From: Glebionis coronaria | Taxonomy: Eukaryota > Streptophyta > Magnoliopsida > Asterales > Asteraceae | Length of the DNA stretch: 64,000 nt | NCBI GenBank assembly: GCA_025667525.1 | Contig: CM046876.1 | Location: forward strand, 571,575,469-571,639,468 | Reading direction: 5' to 3' | Shown: positions 48,665 to 60,316 of the stretch, one piece after another | Layout: each line of letters begins with the position of its first letter | Numbering within the stretch: the first letter of the stretch is position 1 | Position numbers and translations under genes: made by a program | The notes under the pieces: generated by a model | Told to the model about the DNA's origin: nothing | What the model saw: only the letters and a program-made list of their open reading frames with translations | Databases searched by the model: none

Positions 48665-49021
48665 ATGTCTCAAGAAAACACTTATGGAAACAAGAAACAA
48701 AACAAACGAAAACAACTTGAAGCAACCCATCGACACCGAAAAAGTCCCTGAGTCAATCCCCCCACAACCTTACCCAAACCCGATGGATGGATCGTCAGTC
48801 ATGTTGAAGAATACGAGGTACCTGCTGAGTTTCGTCTTACTGAGGAACAAGAACGTCAACTTCTTCTTGATGAACAAGTATTACGAGAAACATTAACAGA
48901 AGAACCAAGGGACGAAAAAGAGTTGGAGAAGCAAATCAAGAAAAAAAAGGTCGTCAAATGCTTCTTGAGGTATTTGAATATTCTATCGGACTCATATGAC
49001 TCGGATCCCGGAACCGATTAA
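48665..49021 (+). pseudogene. Small charged ORF of unknown origin, one in-frame stop
   Basis: Starting at ATG 48665, a 118-codon frame runs to TAA 49019-49021 with one TGA at 48749. Early residues are MSQENTYGNKKQNKRKQLE. After the stop it reads 'GWIVSHVEEYEVPAEFRLTE', a Glu/Lys-rich helical stretch (EQERQLLLDEQVL) and an end at 'SDSYDSDPGTD'. A TATA-like box lies about 55 bases upstream. I do not recognise the family. Uninterrupted phase apart from one stop suggests a former gene or a transposon-borne protein fragment. Confidence 0.4.
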
Positions 49022-49743
49022 ATTACATCGAACTTGTATCGTATCGTATTTTTAAATTCCATATTTGTAATTTTTATTTAAGTATTTGTAATTTTAATTT
49101 GAATGAAATAAATTTTAATTTGTGTGAAAATTAAAAAAAATAGTTGCGGGGTCAAAGTGGAGATGGTTTGGCTCTCCATGAGTGAAGTGGTATTTTGGTT
49201 AGTTATTTTGTACTGATATAACGTTGATGTGTCAACTGCGGGAACACCTTTCTCTCTAAAAACATTTCCAATGCATATTTTAAAAGTGACTACTAGTTTT
49301 TGCCATATCACATTTTCATTTGTCCTTGACATTAACAAGTCATTCTCAAATTTCTTTCACAATACATAAACTTTCAACAAAAAAACTTTTTACATTACTC
49401 TGAGCATAATTAAATAATATAAAAATACCACAATAGCTTGGTAGAAAGACTTGTAAAATGACAAGTCTTTTAGGAAAAGATATTCATAAGTCTTTGTCTT
49501 CGATGTTAAAAAGCTTTGTAAACTTTACAATTTTTTTTATCTTAATTATTATTTTCCATTTAAAAAAATATAGTAGATAGATAAGTTTGATCAAATTTAT
49601 CATACTACATTTGTTTGAAATTATTATTACAAACTTTAGATAATAATTTAATAGGAAATTTACACTTATATCCTTGCAAAAATATCAATATACATCAATA
49701 TTCTTATAAATTTTATAGTTACTTTAATATCCTTCTAAACTTT
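49022..49743. other. AT-rich non-coding stretch
   Basis: No gene is seen. A small inverted repeat (AAGACTTGT...ACAAGTCTT, 49447-49471) is present. The sequence ends at the copia LTR. Confidence 0.5.
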
Positions 49744-50487
49744 TGTTGGGAATCTAAGTTTGTTAGATTCCTTGTATCATAGATTTAAACACAAATCAAG
49801 TTGTTAGATAGTCACTTGCCTGTGCCTAGGAGGCAGGCAAGTATCGCAAGACTCACAGAGATCTAAGTCTCTGTGAGCAACCTCGAAGGAGTCCATGTCA
49901 GAGACATTGTCAAGGAAGTCGAAGATTACTTGAAGACATACTCATTGGCTGTGATGGATAACAGCCAAGATGTATCAGGGACTCTGAGGGGTTGAGGGTT
50001 AACAGGGGTGGCAATACCCTGTTAACACTCAGCACACTTTGGACATGCCTTGGTGTGTACGAGACTATGAAGAAAAGGGAAACTGTGTCATCTCTGTTTC
50101 CCTAAAGCATTGTGGCAGACTACCAAGAATAGAAGAGCATCTTGTGACAGATGTCTGAAAAGTGAATGTCTTGTGTAGTCACCATCAACTAGTACTTAGG
50201 TCAACCTCGTATCACTATAAATAGGATGTGTAGCCCAGCATTAATGTCTTAACACTTTGATAGATCTCATACATTAATGCTTAGAACTTGAAGAACCAAC
50301 AGCTGTGACTGTGTTGTTAAGTTAGGGTTTTATTTGTTCAAAGTGTGCACAAGACATTGTCATCAAACGGTGTTATCCATAACACTTGTAATTCTTTATT
50401 ATACAATAATAAGTATTATGTTTGAAAAGTAATTACGTGTGTTGATTAGTTAAGTTTAGTGTTTCTAGCATAGTTTAGGGACTTACA
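49744..50487 (+). repeat. Copia 5' LTR
   Basis: It spans TGTTGGGAATC to GGGACTTACA, 744 bp, followed by a PBS. A TATA box (CTATAAATAG, 50216-50225) lies in the expected U3 position. Confidence 0.88.
50216..50225 (+). promoter_or_regulatory. TATA box of copia LTR
   Basis: CTATAAATAG lies about 265 bases before the LTR end and probably drives the full-length transcript. Confidence 0.65.
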
Positions 50488-50489
50488 AT

Positions 50490-50501
50490 TGGTATCAGAG
50501 C
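50490..50501 (+). other. Copia primer binding site
   Basis: TGGTATCAGAGC lies two bases after the LTR and is complementary to the 3' part of a tRNA-Met, the usual copia primer. Confidence 0.88.
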
Positions 50502-50561
50502 GGTGTTTGATATTAAAACCTTCAAGAAACATCGTTCTCAGTTTTATAATCAAGATCCACG

Positions 50562-53126
50562 ATGCTGGAAACAACCGATGCACCACCATCGTCTTCTGGG
50601 AACACCAACAACAATGCACCACCAACTTCACCAAGACTCACTCCTCCACCTCCAAATGAAGATGATCTACCTCAACTTCTTGACTCAAGAGGCGGATCTC
50701 ATGTTACTAGCGTACCAATATTTGATGAAGAAGATTTTGCTAGTTGGAAGAGTCAATTCCTCGTGTATCTCGACAGACTTGAACCATTTCTTCTAGAAAT
50801 TCTAGACAATGGTCCTTATGTTCCCATGGCGCTTACCTCTACTGATGAGAACCCTCTTCCCAAACCTCTCAAACAATGGACTCCAGCTGATAGGAAATTG
50901 GCAAACCAAGATAAACGTCTCAAAAGCATCATCATATCCTGTCTTCCCAAACACATCATGAAGTCTGTCATTCAGTGTCCCACAGCTAAACAAATGTGGA
51001 TAGACCTTATCCTTGGTCATGAAGGACCCTCTGAAACCAGAGAAACCAAGATTTAGGCACCCAGACTTCATTTCAATGCTTTCAAGGTACTTAAAGGTGA
51101 AAAGGTTCAACAAACATATACAAGGCTGAAAATTCTTCTCAATGACCTTGCTATGAATGATGTCACCATTGGTCAAGCTGAAATTAATGCCACATTTGTC
51201 AACAGCCTTCCAAGAAAATGGCTGAGTATGAATCAAACTCAGAGAGCCAATAACTCAATCAAGAATGACACCTTAGCTCAGCTTTATGGAAAGTACAACT
51301 ATGAAGAAGGGCTGATTGATACTATATACAAATCAGAGACTGAAAGATTTGTAGTTCAAGGAGCAACTTCCAAAGCTTTGATTTCTACCCCACACCCTCA
51401 TGACAGCGACTTTGATGTTGAAGAAGACACTCGCAGCAGTCAAGAATTCTTGACAGACCTTAATGTAGAATTTCATGAAAGAGCCTTGCTATCCAATCAA
51501 ATAAGATTCTACAAAAGATCAGGGAGAATAGGATCAGCTAGCAAACAAACCGACAAATCAAAAGAAACTTGTTTTGCCTGTGGAAAACTTGGACACTTCC
51601 AAAAAGACTGTCCTTCCACAAAGACATCCTCGCCTTCTTATCCATCATCTTCCAACAAACCTTACAAGTTCAAATCACAACACAACAACTCATCTCACCA
51701 ATTCAACTCCTCGGATAATGAGAAGAAGGATTACAAGAACAAGTATAAGGCACTTAAAGCTGAGTTAGAACAGATGAATTTGAAGCTTGAAGCTTTGTCT
51801 AAGAAGAAAGGAGGTGATAAAAAGACAGAGAAAGGGTTGGTAGCTGAAGCATATGATTGGAATGATGAGCCGTTGACTTCAGATGAGGAAGATACTACTA
51901 GAGTCACGGCTTTCATGGCTATAGCTGAGGATGAACCAGCTGTTGGGAAAGGTGATGCAAGATCAGGACAATGGGTTGACATCACAATGAAAAAGGTACA
52001 CAGGATTTTATCTATGTCTGATAGTGATGAACGTAAACATGTTCTTGATTACACCATTGTTGATTTGCATTTTGTTGAAGAAAAAATAAAGAACTTGCTT
52101 GATAAGTTTCACTCTGTTAAAAATGAACTGTTAAATGCTAAGGCTGAATGTGAAACTCTTAAACGGATTAATTTAGAAAAGATATCTCTTCAAAATGAAG
52201 TCAATAGGTTAACCTTGAAGAATAGTGCCTTAAATGATCAAGTATCAGAATTAAACAAGGTTATTGAAAAATGGATGTGCAGTAGGTTCACTATAGATCA
52301 ATTGCTTAATGATGAACTACCTGCTGATATTAAAAGGGATATCTCTACTAAGAAAAATAAGTTGAAAATTCTCACCAAACCCAAAGAGATTGTTTTCAAA
52401 TCTACAGAGACAATTCATATGTCAGATCCCATCTTGATTGATGACCCTGTCTCTAAAGATATGGTTGAATTACCACCTTTACCTAAACTCTCAAGAGTTG
52501 AACCCAGCAGTTCCTCTAGAGGAGCTAAGGGTGAACCCAAAACAGATGTTGAGAAACCACCAGCTAAAGTTTTTTCTGTACCTGCTAAACAATCTGTTAA
52601 GCAAGTTGCCTTTAAGCCTGTCTCAACAAAATCTATGAACAAAGTTGATTCCTCAACTGAAGAACGCCTGTTGTCATTAATGAAAGAAGTATAACTCTTA
52701 AAACAACATATTAAGCCTTCCGCTGAATGCTCTACTTCCCATGAACCTAAGTCTATTCTAGGTGAACCCAAAGGTGAAAGGATAGTCAAACCTTACTAAA
52801 ATATCTGTAAAAACTCTCATCACATGACTATAGACCATGATAGACAAATGGCTATTAAGAGAGATCAGACACCTTCTAAGGAAAGACAACAGGCTTCTAA
52901 GAGACAAATAGGGAACTACAGACCTTATCCTCCCTGTAAATTCTGTGGATTCACAGACCATCACTCAGATGAGTGTGGTGACTTCCCAGGATGTGATATA
53001 TGTGGAAGTTTCACCCATGAGACAGCTAACTGTCCTTCCCATAGTCAAAAGTTCTACAGGAACTCAAGAGTTTCTAATCAGCAATTCAGGGAACCCACTG
53101 GAAAGTGGGTTCACCATAGGAACTAA
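50562..53126 (+). pseudogene. Copia gag, long Sirevirus type
   Basis: From ATG 50562 one frame runs about 855 codons with three in-frame stops (TAG 51054, TAA 52692, TAA 52797). The N-terminal capsid part has 'FDEEDFASWKSQFLVYLD', 'DKRLKSIIISCLPKHIMKSV' and 'LPRKWLSMNQTQR'. A CCHC knuckle (CFACGKLGHFQKDC, 51570-51611) is followed by a long Lys/Glu-rich coiled-coil region (51720-52310). Two further knuckles lie at 52935-52976 (CKFCGFTDHHSDEC) and 52992-53033 (CDICGSFTHETANC). The frame ends at TAA 53124. Pol lies in the -1 frame relative to gag. Confidence 0.9.
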
Positions 53127-54395
53127 CTTGTTTCTATGTATCTGTGCAGAAACATCTTAAGGAATCGGTATGGTATCTAGACAGTGGCTATTCTAGACAC
53201 ATGACAGGGATTCAACAATACCTGCACAGATACTCAAAGGAGCCAGGTCCTAAAGTGGTGTTTGGGGATAATTCTTCAGGCGACACAGAGGGATACGGCT
53301 CAGTGAACTGCAATGGGATAACTTTTACAAGAGTTACATATGTGAATGGTCTTAAACACAATCTTATTAGCATCAGCCAATTGTGTGATGCTGACTACAA
53401 GGTTTTGTTTACTAAGACTCAGGGAACCATATTCAACAAGAACAATGATGTAGTGCTTATTGCACCAAGAAGGAGAGATGTATATGTCATCAACATGGTT
53501 GTTTGCTCTGAAGACAGCTCTAATTGTTTTCTAGCTAAAGTCTCTGAAAGTGTCAATTGGTTGTGGCACAAAAGACTGTCTCATCTCAACTTTAAGAACA
53601 TCAACAAGATAGCCACACAAAACCTGGTTGCTGGTCTACCTTCAGTAATGTTTTCTAAAGACAAGACTTGTTCAGCCTGTGTCAAGGGAAAGCATCACAT
53701 GTCTTCTTTTAAGACCACGCCATCATTTTCTATTGACAAGTGCTTACATCTCCTTCACATGGATTTGTTTGGGCCTGTCAAACCTCAGACCATTAATCAC
53801 AACAAGGACACCTTGGTCATAGTTGATGAGTTTTCAAAGTATACATGGGTTTTCTTCCTCAGAAGGAAAAGTGATGTTGTTGATACTATCATGTCCTTCA
53901 TCAGACAGGTTGAAAATATGAATGATGTAAGAGTCAAAGCTCTAAGAAGTGATAATGGTACTGAATTCAAGAATCATCAACTTGAATCTTTTTGTGATGA
54001 AAAAGGAATATTACAAAACTTTTCTTCAGCTGGAACCCCTGAACAAAATGGTGTGGCTGAAAGAAGTAACAGGACTTTGATTGAAGCAGCCAGAACTATG
54101 TTAAATGGTGCAACTTTACCAAAGCAATTTTGGGGAGAAGCTGTTCACGCTGCTTGCTATACCCAAAATAGATCAATCATTGTCAAAAGACATGGTAAAA
54201 CTTCTTATGAAGTTTTCAGAAATAGAGCTCCAGATGTCACCTATTTCCATGTTTTTGGATACCCTGTGTTCATTTATAACTACAAGGATAAACTTGGAAA
54301 ATTTGATGAAAAAGCTGACGATGGTTTCTTCTTAGGATACTCTCCCACAGCCAAAGCCTTCAGAGTATTCAATACCAGAAGGCAAGAAGTTAAAA
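53120..54395 (+). pseudogene. Copia pol, protease and integrase
   Basis: The frame opens after a TAG at 53117. The protease has WYLDSGYSRHMTG, with D-S-G intact and Tyr where Cys is usual. The GAG-pre-integrase zinc region reads LWHKRLSHLNFKNI and CSACVKGKHH (HHCC). The integrase core has Asp in LLHMDLFGP, Asp in LRSDNGTEF and Glu in TPEQNGVAERSNRT, all present. An extra base in an A run near 54391-54395 shifts the frame just after '[10 protein letters not shown]'. Apart from that shift this part is free of stops. Confidence 0.92.
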
Positions 54396-56549
54396 GAAAC
54401 CTTTCATGTCAGATTCAATGAAGATGATGATGTCATACATAGAACAGGAACAGAGGGTGATGAAATTGATTTTAGTGAAAACGTGTCCTTCCTAAGTGAT
54501 GAATTCTTAGAACCAAGACCTTCCTGTCATCACCATCATCACTCCAACACTCTCACTCCTTATGTTCCTACTTTTGACCCTCTGTCTACACATAACATTG
54601 AAGTTCCTACCTCTCAGGAACTTGATGAAGAAGAAACACAGCCTTCTTGTAGTCCCTCTTCCTCAACTGCTGTAGATGACTCACAAATTCTTCAAACCCT
54701 TGAAGACTCTCCTGCTGATAATGAATCTGTACCCATTGATATGGCTGAAGTTGACACAGACACTGAAGTTATCTTTGAAGAAAGCCCTCCTATTCAGCAG
54801 GATGAAACTCAAATAGTGTCAGCTACTCCCACAATTGTCCCTGTCCATGATTCCCCAGCTCCTCAAACTAAGTGGTCAAGAGATCAACATATTCTTCTTG
54901 TCAACATTATTGGTGAACCTAATGCAGGGGTTACTACTAGACAGCGAATTCATGACTCAGAGTCAGCCTCAACCAACGAATGCCTTTTTGCTGAATTTCT
55001 CTCTCAAATTGAACCTAAGAGAGTATCTGAGGCTCTTGTAGAAGATGGGTGGGTAGCTGCTATGCAGGAAGACATTAATCAGTTCAAAAGGAACAAGGTA
55101 TGGACACTAGTGCCAGCTCCACCTGGTAAGAACATCACAGGCACTAGATGGATCTATAGAAATAAGATGGATGAAATTGGAAACATCATTAGAAACAAGG
55201 CGAGGCTGGTGGCACAGGGGTATACACAGATTGAAGGGATTGATTATGATGAAACGTTTGCTCCTGTGGCAAGACTTGAAGCCATCAGAATCTTCCTTGC
55301 TTATGTTGCGTACATGAACTTCACTGTGTATCAGATGGATGTTAAGAGTGCATTCCTCAATGGATATTTGGTTGAGGAAGTATATGTTGAACAGCCTAAA
55401 GGATTCGAGAACAGCGAGTTTCCCAATCATGTGTACAGATTACACAAATCCATGTATGGGCTGAAACAAGCTCCAAGAGCATGGTATGAAACTCTTTCTA
55501 ATTTCTTAACTGAAAATAAATTTGTCAGGGGTTCTATTGATAAAACACTCTTTACCTTCAAGGATAAGAGTGATTTCATCATTGTGCAGATTTATGTGGA
55601 TGATATCATCTTTGGGCCAACTAATGTTAATCTTAGTAAACGTTTTGCTAAATTAATGACCAAGAAATATGAGATGAGTATGATGGGTGAATTAACTTAC
55701 TTTTTGGGTTTTCAAATTAAACAATGACCTAAGCGAATTTCAATTTGTCAAGAAAAGTATGTTAAAGATTTACTTAAAAAATATGACTTAGCTGATTGTG
55801 CATCAGTGAAATGCCCCATGCTTCCACCCAACAACTTGGGTCCTGATGAGTCAGGGGTCTCTATTAATGAGACTTTATACAAATGCATGATTGGGTCACT
55901 CATGTATTTAATAGCTAGTCGTCCTGATATCCAATTCTCCACATGTCTCTGTGCAAGGTACCAAGCTAACCCAAAAGAATCCCATCTAGAGGTTGTTAAG
56001 AAAATTTTCAGGTATCTCAAAGGAACAACCTCCCTAGGTCTATGGTATCCTAAGGAATCAGGCTTTGATCTCAAGGCCTATTCAGATTCAGACTATGCTG
56101 GATGCTGTATTGACAGGAAAAGCACCTCAGGTAGCTGTCAAATCCTAGGAGGAAAATTGGTTGGATGGAGTGCTAAGAAGCAAAACTCTGTGGCCATGTC
56201 ATCAGCTGAAGTAGAATATGTTGCTGCTGCCAGCTGTTGTGCTCAGGTGCTCTGGATGAAAAGTCAATTGGCTGACTATGAGATCTTATATAACAAAGTG
56301 CCAATCTTCTGTGACAACACCAGCGCCATTGCCATCTCCAACAACCTTGTTCTTCACTCTCGTACTAAACACATTGATATCAGGTATCATTTTATCAGGG
56401 ATCACATAATGAAGGGAGATATTGAGCTATACTTTGTTCCCACCAAGCTGCAACTAGCTGACATTTTTACAAAGCCTTTGTCTGAACCTTCGTTCAACAG
56501 GCTAGTTGTTGAGCTTGGAATGCTTAATATCTCAAAGCCTGTGGCTTGA
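54396..56549 (+). pseudogene. Copia pol, reverse transcriptase and RNase H
   Basis: It is in the new frame from [12 protein letters not shown]. An acidic Pro/Ser-rich linker precedes the RVT_2 domain: '[20 protein letters not shown]', '[12 protein letters not shown]', '[18 protein letters not shown]', '[14 protein letters not shown]', [15 protein letters not shown] and the catalytic IYVDDIIFG. An in-frame TGA at 55725 follows 'LGFQIKQ'. RNase H follows with 'AYSDSDYAGCCIDRKSTSG', 'SSAEVEYVAAASC' and 'VPTKLQLADIFTKPL', ending at TGA 56547. One stop therefore separates RT from its connection and RNase H. Confidence 0.93.
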
Positions 56550-56895
56550 TAATAAATGTGTTCATTAAATATCTGATTAAATATTAAATGTTTTTCACAT
56601 GAAACTAGGTAGTTACTTTCCAATTAAATGCTAAAAAACATTCTCAATATTTAATTATTTCTTTTCCGAATAACGAGGAGACAAACAGTTTTTGAAAGGT
56701 CAAGGGACCCACATGTGTAGTCATTTTTCCACTATGCATTAAATGCGGTTGAATAATTGTTTCAAATTTGAATATAAATATTGTCTCACGTCTTTCCTCA
56801 CCTACCACTATTCTCATTTCACACAATCTCTTCTCTCTCTAAGCTTTCTCTCTCTAAACCCTTCCACCATTTTTGTCTTCTCCAATCTTGAATCC
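56550..56895 (+). promoter_or_regulatory. Spacer with possible internal promoter before the env-like ORF
   Basis: This is a non-coding spacer after pol. TATAAATA at 56773-56780 is followed by a long pyrimidine-rich leader (about 56790-56890: repeated CTCTCTCTAAGC/CTTTCTC) leading directly to the ORF. This looks like a Pol II core promoter with a CT-rich 5' UTR. Function is inferred only. Confidence 0.5.
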
Positions 56896-57593
56896 GTGGC
56901 GTTCCCAGTTCCTAAAGCCTCTAATGTCACTTTTGAACTCAATGAAAGCATCCTTGCTTCGAACAACTCTATTGGATGGCTCAAGGCTCCCAACGAATCC
57001 TACACAGATCTGGTTAACTTTATGAAGAATTGTGATGCAAGTGAAGCACTCACAAAGACCCAACCATTTTCTATAAAGAATACCTTAGGGAATTCTGGTA
57101 CTCTGCTGAAGTTGTTGAAGATACTATCACTTTTAGCCTCTCATGCAACGAACACCCCTTTGCCTTCTCTCTCAAGGATTTTGCAAGTGTGGCTGGGTTA
57201 AGACATGGAGATGAATGCCTGAAGGTGGTTGACAAAAAGACTGTAAAGGATGCCCTTGCCACACCTAAACCCACTCATGATGTAAACCCTGCTCTTACAC
57301 CTGCTGAAGTTCTCTCCAAGTCCCCTATGAAGATCAAGTACTTTTCCCCTATGTGGCGTGTCCTCTTCACTCACATAGTCAAATCCCTAGGAGGAATGCA
57401 TGGATCCCAAGATCAGATGTCTTTCAATCACCAATCTATTGCTTATGGGCTGATCCGGGGCACAGACGTTGATGTGGGAAGTCTACTATTCTCCAACCTA
57501 GTGGAAAAGCTTAAGGGACCATACCAGGTCAGGGAGAAAAACATCTGCTACGTTCGCTTTCTATCTCTTATCTTCGAAAGCCTGTTGGATGAC
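56896..57593 (+). pseudogene. Copia env-like (additional 3') ORF, interrupted
   Basis: This is the third gene of the Sirevirus-type element, of unknown function. The likely start is GTG at 56896 where relatives would have ATG (reading V/M-AFPVPKASNV). It continues 'LVNFMKNCDASEALTKTQP'. A frame change near 57072 follows, then FWYSAEVVEDTITFSL, 'MWRVLFTHIVKSLGGMHG', SIAYGLIRGTDVDVGSLLFS and 'NICYVRFLSLIFESLLDD'. The frame is cut at 57593 by the LTR of the right-hand element. The start change, the frameshift and the insertion all disable it. I recognise the family from Asteraceae copia elements but not its role. Confidence 0.8.
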
Positions 57594-60299
57594 TGTCACA
57601 CCCCACCATGGCGGAATATGGGGCGCGACGTATGGATATCATCACAACAACAGCGTGTCTATAGAGAGAACTAAATGAAATTGAAATATCATAAATAGTG
57701 ACACAAATGTCGTGACAATATCTCAACAATGCAGGCGTCTAGGTAAGTAGGTAACAGGCCTACCTCTTACCAAAGACATACAAATGAACAAACATCAAAG
57801 ATATAGGTACCATAAAGTTCACTTAATCAAAACACAAAATAAAATCTAAGAGGAAAGGGAATCCTCCTAATGCAATCCTAGCAGCCTCTATACTCTAGCC
57901 ACTTCTAACATCATCTTGCACAACTACCTCACCTGAAAATGACACTAAAATCTGTCAACATAAAGTTGGTGAGAACATAGGTTTAAGTTATCTAGAACAT
58001 CATAAGAAACCTTTACATCCGTTGCAAATAAGTTGAAGGAAAACAATTTATAGTAATGGACCATAATGTGATAATCATGCTACATGCATCCACAACAAAA
58101 CTCAAGCCAAGTACCAATTACATCTACAATTCTCAAAGCACGCTATAACAATCAAGAAGTATCCCATCACACACACCACACTATCCGGATCTTTCCCACA
58201 CCACTTGTGGAAGATGAACTATATCCCCGTCGAGATATCTTGCCTCCAAAGAGACGATGCACAAGTACTCAGGACGGATCGTGCCCCACGAACCAAGAAC
58301 TCAGAACCAATAACTCGGGACGGATCGTGCCCCACGCTCCACACACATCACAACTGGTCCAATAGACACCCATACATCTATGTACCAAAGCCAATCACAA
58401 CCCAAACAAGATTCACATAGCAGAACACATATCAAAGCACATATGAGAACACATAAGCACGCAAGTCACACAATAACACATTTATGTCCACACATTTTAT
58501 AACATAGTACTAAATCATGTTAAAGAACATTGCAAGTGTCATCTCCATCCCATACTGGAAAAACATTTAAAAACGTAGCAAAATGGGACTATGAACTCAC
58601 CTGATAGCACAGCAAGCTAGCACTCCTGCAAACCTATAAAATCATACACGACACCCTTAGCTCAGGTCTTAACACCCAAGTTAAGTAACAATCAAGGAGA
58701 TGAATCTAATCCCCCAATCCCCACTATCTAGTTCTCCCACTACAAGCTATTCTATACGTAAAATTCCAGTTTTTCCTCGGTACGGTTTACTAGTCACTAA
58801 ACGATCACATGAAATGAACTTAACACCACACTTGACTCCTACCCTACTGGAGTTATGTTGTTATATGATCTAAGAACTTCAAAAACCAATTTTACTTTCT
58901 AATTAAACGTTTAACCCTTTCGTTTAGTCTCTACGCCAAAAGTCGTTTTCACCAAAACTGATTTTCTGTACATGCTAAATGTTCGACACCAAAAGCCCGA
59001 CCTAAACACTATAACTTTTATTGAAAACCTCCAGTACTTTTATATACATTATAAGGAGTTCCTAAATCAAAAATCTTTGGCTATCTCATCCGTTTGGTTA
59101 GGTTTTGACTCAAATCCCCGAAATCAAAATTTATTTCTGAACAGCGCACTATTTTTGTAAAAATTATTTGACGACCTTCCCAAACTCCATTTTCGACCAA
59201 CCTTACATTTTTGAAAAGTAGACTCTTTGAACTTAATTTTAAAAAAAAGAAACTCGACCAAAGGTGCTACCTACTGTCCGGAACAGTCGACACAAGACAG
59301 CCTTAAAAATCAGACTGTTTTACGCCTTTATGCACTAACCCTCTAAACATCATTAATTATCCCTAAATTTATTACACAAACCCTAAAATCATTAATGGAT
59401 CTTAATTAATATATTTTTCTATAAAATTAATAAAACCCTAATCATCTCAATGATGGTTAATTAACAATACAATTATGATTAATTAATAAAAACATAACTT
59501 ATATTAAGGTTTAATTGATCACTTACCTTGAAACAAGAAAATTAATGAACCATAATCATAATTTCGACTTCTCTTGATATCCATGGAAGATTTAGACTGA
59601 TTTTAGGTTTATTTAGGGTTATTAGTCGTTTTTAGGGGTCTAGGGGTGTTTATATAGGCCTTGGTAACCTTCTGGACAAGTTTAGGCCCAATTAGGACTT
59701 TTAAATGGTAATTATCCTATTTTTATTAATTTAATTATTAAATTTAAGGCTATGGGACCCACAAATTCGACTCCTCTCTGTGTTTAATCATATTTACACT
59801 CTCCCCCTTCTATTTTATGTTTACTTATACTCCTATACACTTTCGGGACCAAACCGGGTACCCTTTTACTAATTTTTTGACTTTTTACGCGATTTTTGAA
59901 CTAGCCTTCATTTCTAAAAGTTTCTAAATATAGAAAGTAACTATAAAACTTATCCTAACCATATTATATATACTTAATACATACATACAACATACGATAC
60001 GTACACGAAACCTTATCAAAACGATACCCGAACTTTAATGCAGTTCATTTCTGAACTCATTTCATTTCATTTCATTTCGTTTCATTTCCAACTTATACCA
60101 TGATTTATACATTCATATGAACTCATGAGCACGAACCAACCCCATCACATCATCATATAACGTACCATGTACTACATAAACAATGTCTAACATCATGATA
60201 AAGTCTCAAATATGAGCACATAACACATAAACGCACACCAAGCACATGATCAACATCAAACAGTCAAAAGTGAAAAATCCAAAATCTAGGGTTGTCACA
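57594..60299 (-). repeat. LARD-like element, left (3') LTR
   Basis: It spans TGTCACACCCC to GGGTTGTCACA, 2.7 kb. Comparing 57594-59150 with 62445-64000 by eye shows about 15 differences. Two near-identical CAGGACGGATCGTGCCCCAC-like blocks occur (about 58270 and 58318). Small open frames are not genuine genes. Confidence 0.92.
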
Positions 60300-60316
60300 T
60301 CACTCCCTCCTAATAG
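60300..60316 (-). other. Polypurine tract of the LARD-like element
   Basis: The minus strand reads ATTAGGAGGGAGTGA immediately before the LTR terminus TGTGACAACCC. Confidence 0.8.

Larger units (their letters stand above)
49744..57593 (+). mobile_element. Ty1-copia retrotransposon (Sirevirus/Maximus type), 3' end outside the window
   Basis: Order: 5' LTR 49744-50487, PBS 50490, gag 50562-53126, protease-integrase 53120-54395, RT-RNase H 54396-56549, env-like ORF 56896-57593. Integrase before RT defines Ty1-copia. The long gag with extra CCHC knuckles and a gene after pol point to the Sirevirus/Maximus lineage. The coding region has in-frame stops at 51054, 52692, 52797 and 55725 and frame changes near 54395 and 57072. 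At 57593 it is cut by another LTR element; its 3' LTR must lie beyond base 64000. Confidence 0.93.

Noticed and set aside
58084..58420. Open frames repeated at 62935-63270
   Set aside because: They lie in the LTRs of the LARD-like element and differ by a frame-changing base between copies.
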